From positions 1 through 22,935 of the IMG/VR virus record IMGVR_UViG_3300025071_000059: DNA of 22,935 nucleotides; one strand, 5' to 3'. This DNA comes from a virus. Below are positions 21,217 to 22,935 of this stretch, piece after piece; positions within the stretch are counted from its first letter, which is position 1; each line of letters starts with the position of its first letter. The position numbers were made by a program, and so were the translations under genes. The notes beneath the pieces were generated by a model, which was not told the DNA's origin, searched no databases, and was given only the letters and a program-made list of their open reading frames with translations.

Positions 21217-21875
21217 TAGACTTAACGAATGAAGACAATATGGAGTTGATGGAACGCTATCCTGACAACTACTTTGAGTTGGCTATTGTTGACCCGCCTT
21301 ATGGGATAGGGATAAGTAAACACAAAAAACTTGCGAGTACAAGCAAAAAAAACTATTCTATAAAAGACTGGGATAATACTCCACCAACAAAAGAATACTT
21401 TAGAGAGTTAAAAAGAGTAAGTGTTAATCAAATTATTTGGGGTAGTAATTTTTTCGATGGGGTTGGTTTAATTGGGGGCGGTATAATATGGAATAAATTA
21501 GGGAAAAACATAGGAAGAAGGCTACCTATGCCAAACTTAAGCGATTGTGAGATAGCGTATTGTAGTAGCAGAAATAATGTTAAAATGTTTTCTTATACTC
21601 AAATCGGAAATGTTTATGGTAATGATTACTTGATTGATTGGGAACAAAACAGAATACACCCAACACAAAAACCTATACAACTTTATGAATGGTTATTAAT
21701 GAACTACGCAAAAGAAGGGGATAAAATCTTAGATACTCACTTAGGCAGTGGAAGTATTGCGATAGCTTGTCATAACTTAGGCTTTGACTTGGTGGGCTGT
21801 GAATTAGATACTGAGTATTATGACGCAGCGTGTCAGCGTTTAAAACAACACCAAGCGCAACTGACAATGTTTTAA
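21213..21875 (+). CDS. DNA N6-adenine/N4-cytosine methyltransferase
   Basis: A 220-aa enzyme, with the ATG at 21213 preferred over 21177 because it overlaps the preceding stop. It transfers methyl from S-adenosylmethionine to an exocyclic amine of adenine or cytosine in DNA. Catalytic motif IV DPPYG (27-31) comes before the cofactor motif DTHLGSGS (174-181) and VGCELD (194-199), the order of the beta class (N6_N4_Mtase). HPTQKP near residue 150 is also usual for the class. DPPY favours adenine as substrate but does not prove it. The gene looks more AT-rich than its neighbours and may have been gained separately. No restriction partner is present. Confidence 0.88.
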   Translation: MIDLTNEDNMELMERYPDNYFELAIVDPPYGIGISKHKKLASTSKKNYSIKDWDNTPPTKEYFRELKRVSVNQIIWGSNFFDGVGLIGGGIIWNKLGKNIGRRLPMPNLSDCEIAYCSSRNNVKMFSYTQIGNVYGNDYLIDWEQNRIHPTQKPIQLYEWLLMNYAKEGDKILDTHLGSGSIAIACHNLGFDLVGCELDTEYYDAACQRLKQHQAQLTMF

Positions 21876-21918
21876 ACATAATTTGGAAACAAAACAACCC
21901 CATCGTATATAGTACCCT

Positions 21919-22050
21919 ATGTATGGTCTTGTAATAGCGATGGTTCTAATAGCGTTCGTAGACGTAGGGGTGGAGTATTACTTAAGCGATAGCATAAGGA
22001 TAAACGAGATTATAATAATGATATTGGGATTTATCTATCTACTATTGTGA
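21919..22050 (+). CDS. Two-helix small membrane protein (43 aa)
   Basis: A 43-codon ORF in the gap between the methyltransferase and the NinG-like gene. It ends in GTGA with the next start, so translation is coupled. It has two hydrophobic segments (MYGLVIAMVLIAFVDVGV and IIIMILGFIYLLL) joined by a short polar loop with YLSDSIRINE. No family is recognised. It is not near the lysis genes and so is unlikely to be a holin. A membrane role in early infection is possible. Fit in the gap and the exact overlap are the main support. Confidence 0.55.
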   Translation: MYGLVIAMVLIAFVDVGVEYYLSDSIRINEIIIMILGFIYLLL

Positions 22051-22448
22051 AGCGATCTACAATAGTCAAAAAACTTGACAAAATTTTTAGTATTTGGGTA
22101 AGGTCCAAAGACGCCGACCATACGGGGCAAGTCAATTGCTATACGTGTGGGGTAAGTAAAGACTGGAAGTACGAATGTGACGCGGGGCATTTTCAGTCAC
22201 GAGGCAAGTACGCCACCAGGTGGCACGAAGAAGATGGAGATAGTAAAAATATCAAGCCCCAGTGTAAACGTTGTAATGGATTTCGCGGGGGGGAACAACA
22301 CCTTTTTGCAATGCACTTAGACGAAGACTACGGAGAAGGAACGGCCATAGATATTATGCTTCAAAGCAACCAACCCGCCCGATTTACTAACGACGAGTTG
22401 TTAGAAAAGATTAAGCACTTCGAGAAATTAGTTAAAGAAATTTCGTAG
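22047..22448 (+). CDS. NinG-like recombination nuclease
   Basis: A 133-aa protein from a GTG start overlapping the previous stop. It matches the lambda NinG (Rap) family, which helps recombination by cutting branched DNA such as Holliday junctions. Zn-binding pairs are CYTC (Cys31, Cys34) and CKRC (Cys73, Cys76), with the intact DAGHFQSRGKYATRW and NGFRGGEQ blocks. The C-terminal third is helical (ELLEKIKHFEKLVKEI). The family is usual in the early region of phages. Size is shorter than lambda NinG (about 200 aa), mostly at the N-terminus. Confidence 0.88.
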   Translation: MKRSTIVKKLDKIFSIWVRSKDADHTGQVNCYTCGVSKDWKYECDAGHFQSRGKYATRWHEEDGDSKNIKPQCKRCNGFRGGEQHLFAMHLDEDYGEGTAIDIMLQSNQPARFTNDELLEKIKHFEKLVKEIS

Positions 22449-22450
22449 CC

Positions 22451-22935
22451 TTGGAAGTGGTCAAAAAATACATAGGCGAGAACTATGATTCTATAATTGA
22501 AATCGCAAAGGTGATAACGAAAGGCCACGCTCCCGACTTTGAAGACCTGGCTCACGAAGTAATCTTAATGGTATTGGAAGCGGACGCGCAAAAGATGGCA
22601 AGGATTATAGAAAAGAAACAGATGCGGTTTTGGATTATCCGTCTTTGTATAAATAACTACCGAAGCACGTCAAGTAAATACCACTACAAATATCGGAAGC
22701 CAAAAGAGAGGCATAGAAAAGCCTCGGAACATTTGAGGCATATACATAGCCTATCGGATGTGGACGCGAAGGTATTTAACGAAAAGGTCTTGGCGTTTAT
22801 AGAGAACAAGTTGGAGAACGTAGAGTGGTTCGAGAAGAATTGCTTCGCGATCTATTACGGTGACGAACATAGCCTAAGCTCTATGGCCAAAGAGACGGGG
22901 ATAAGCCGTAGCACTTTATACAAAGCAATTTTAGA
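22451..22935 (+). CDS. Sigma-70-like protein, cut at the window edge
   Basis: An open frame of 161 codons that runs off the right end. The start is uncertain: TTG at 22451 or GTG at 22457, just after the NinG stop. The N-terminal part (FEDLAHEVILMVLEADAQ, then MRFWIIRLCINNYRSTSSKY) fits sigma region 2, including a DLAHEVIL helix and an aromatic recognition helix. The last part (SLSSMAKETGISRSTLYKAI) is a helix-turn-helix like region 4. A Lys/Arg/Tyr-rich stretch (YHYKYRKPKERHRK) lies between. I recall such proteins in Bacteroidota phages. It may redirect host RNA polymerase to late genes; a small-terminase-like role is the alternative, since such HTH proteins can precede terminase genes. Confidence 0.6.
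   Translation, partial: MEVVKKYIGENYDSIIEIAKVITKGHAPDFEDLAHEVILMVLEADAQKMARIIEKKQMRFWIIRLCINNYRSTSSKYHYKYRKPKERHRKASEHLRHIHSLSDVDAKVFNEKVLAFIENKLENVEWFEKNCFAIYYGDEHSLSSMAKETGISRSTLYKAIL

Noticed and set aside
1-22935. tRNA genes, CRISPR arrays and attachment sites
   Set aside because: No cloverleaf-like sequence, regularly spaced repeats or integrase gene could be seen by eye; a scan with dedicated tools was not possible.

Overview
This window is about 23 kb of a tailed double-stranded DNA phage, or a close relative, whose host is most likely a member of the Bacteroidota (Flavobacteriia-like). Three things point to this host. Several structural proteins resemble families I recall mainly from Bacteroidota phages: an XkdF-type protease, a DUF6712-like connector and the 1,054-aa tail protein. 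Initiation regions are A-rich and lack Shine-Dalgarno sites. The few intergenic gaps contain TAnnTTTG boxes, the Bacteroidota -7 element. A tape-measure protein without any recognisable contractile sheath suggests a siphovirus. No integrase, terminase large subunit, DNA polymerase or tRNA was seen, so the genome continues beyond the window.

Layout. (1) 1-7.7 kb, rightward: tail module, with two neck/tail-completion proteins, a 497-aa protein, a 1,054-aa tail-tip/fibre-like protein, a 59-aa protein and a 600-aa tape measure. (2) 7.7-10.9 kb: prohead protease, acidic scaffold-like protein, major capsid protein and a candidate tube or structural protein, ending at a rho-independent terminator (10928-10963). 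(3) 11-14.7 kb: a small structural protein, a portal protein with an extra C-terminal domain, a connector, a possible overlapping small ORF and a fibre-like protein. (4) 14.7-16.4 kb: lysis cassette made of an Amidase_2 endolysin and three small membrane proteins, followed by a metallophosphoesterase. (5) 16.5-18.1 kb, leftward, the only minus-strand genes: a 32-aa membrane peptide, a winged-helix-like protein and a cytosine-5 DNA methyltransferase (Dcm). The Dcm gene carries a 300-codon ORF fully nested in its +1 frame. (6) 18.2-22.9 kb, rightward: an early/replication block with small unknown proteins, an OB-fold-like protein, an HTH protein, a replication-initiator-like protein, a partner protein, an N6/N4 DNA methyltransferase, a 43-aa membrane protein, a NinG-like nuclease and a sigma-70-like protein cut by the window edge.

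How it works together. Genes are packed with ATGA, TAATG and GTGA overlaps, so they form a few long polycistronic units. Units 5 and 6 diverge from a short control region (18123-18233), which is the best candidate for the early regulatory switch. The sigma-like protein at the right edge may direct later transcription. The two methyltransferases, with no restriction enzyme nearby, fit self-protection against host restriction.

The strongest unusual signal is the dual-coding Dcm locus: the nested frame reads like a protein type I recall from other phage methyltransferase loci, and three repeated DNA words encode a repeated motif in both frames. All family assignments come from reading the sequence; no database search was run.
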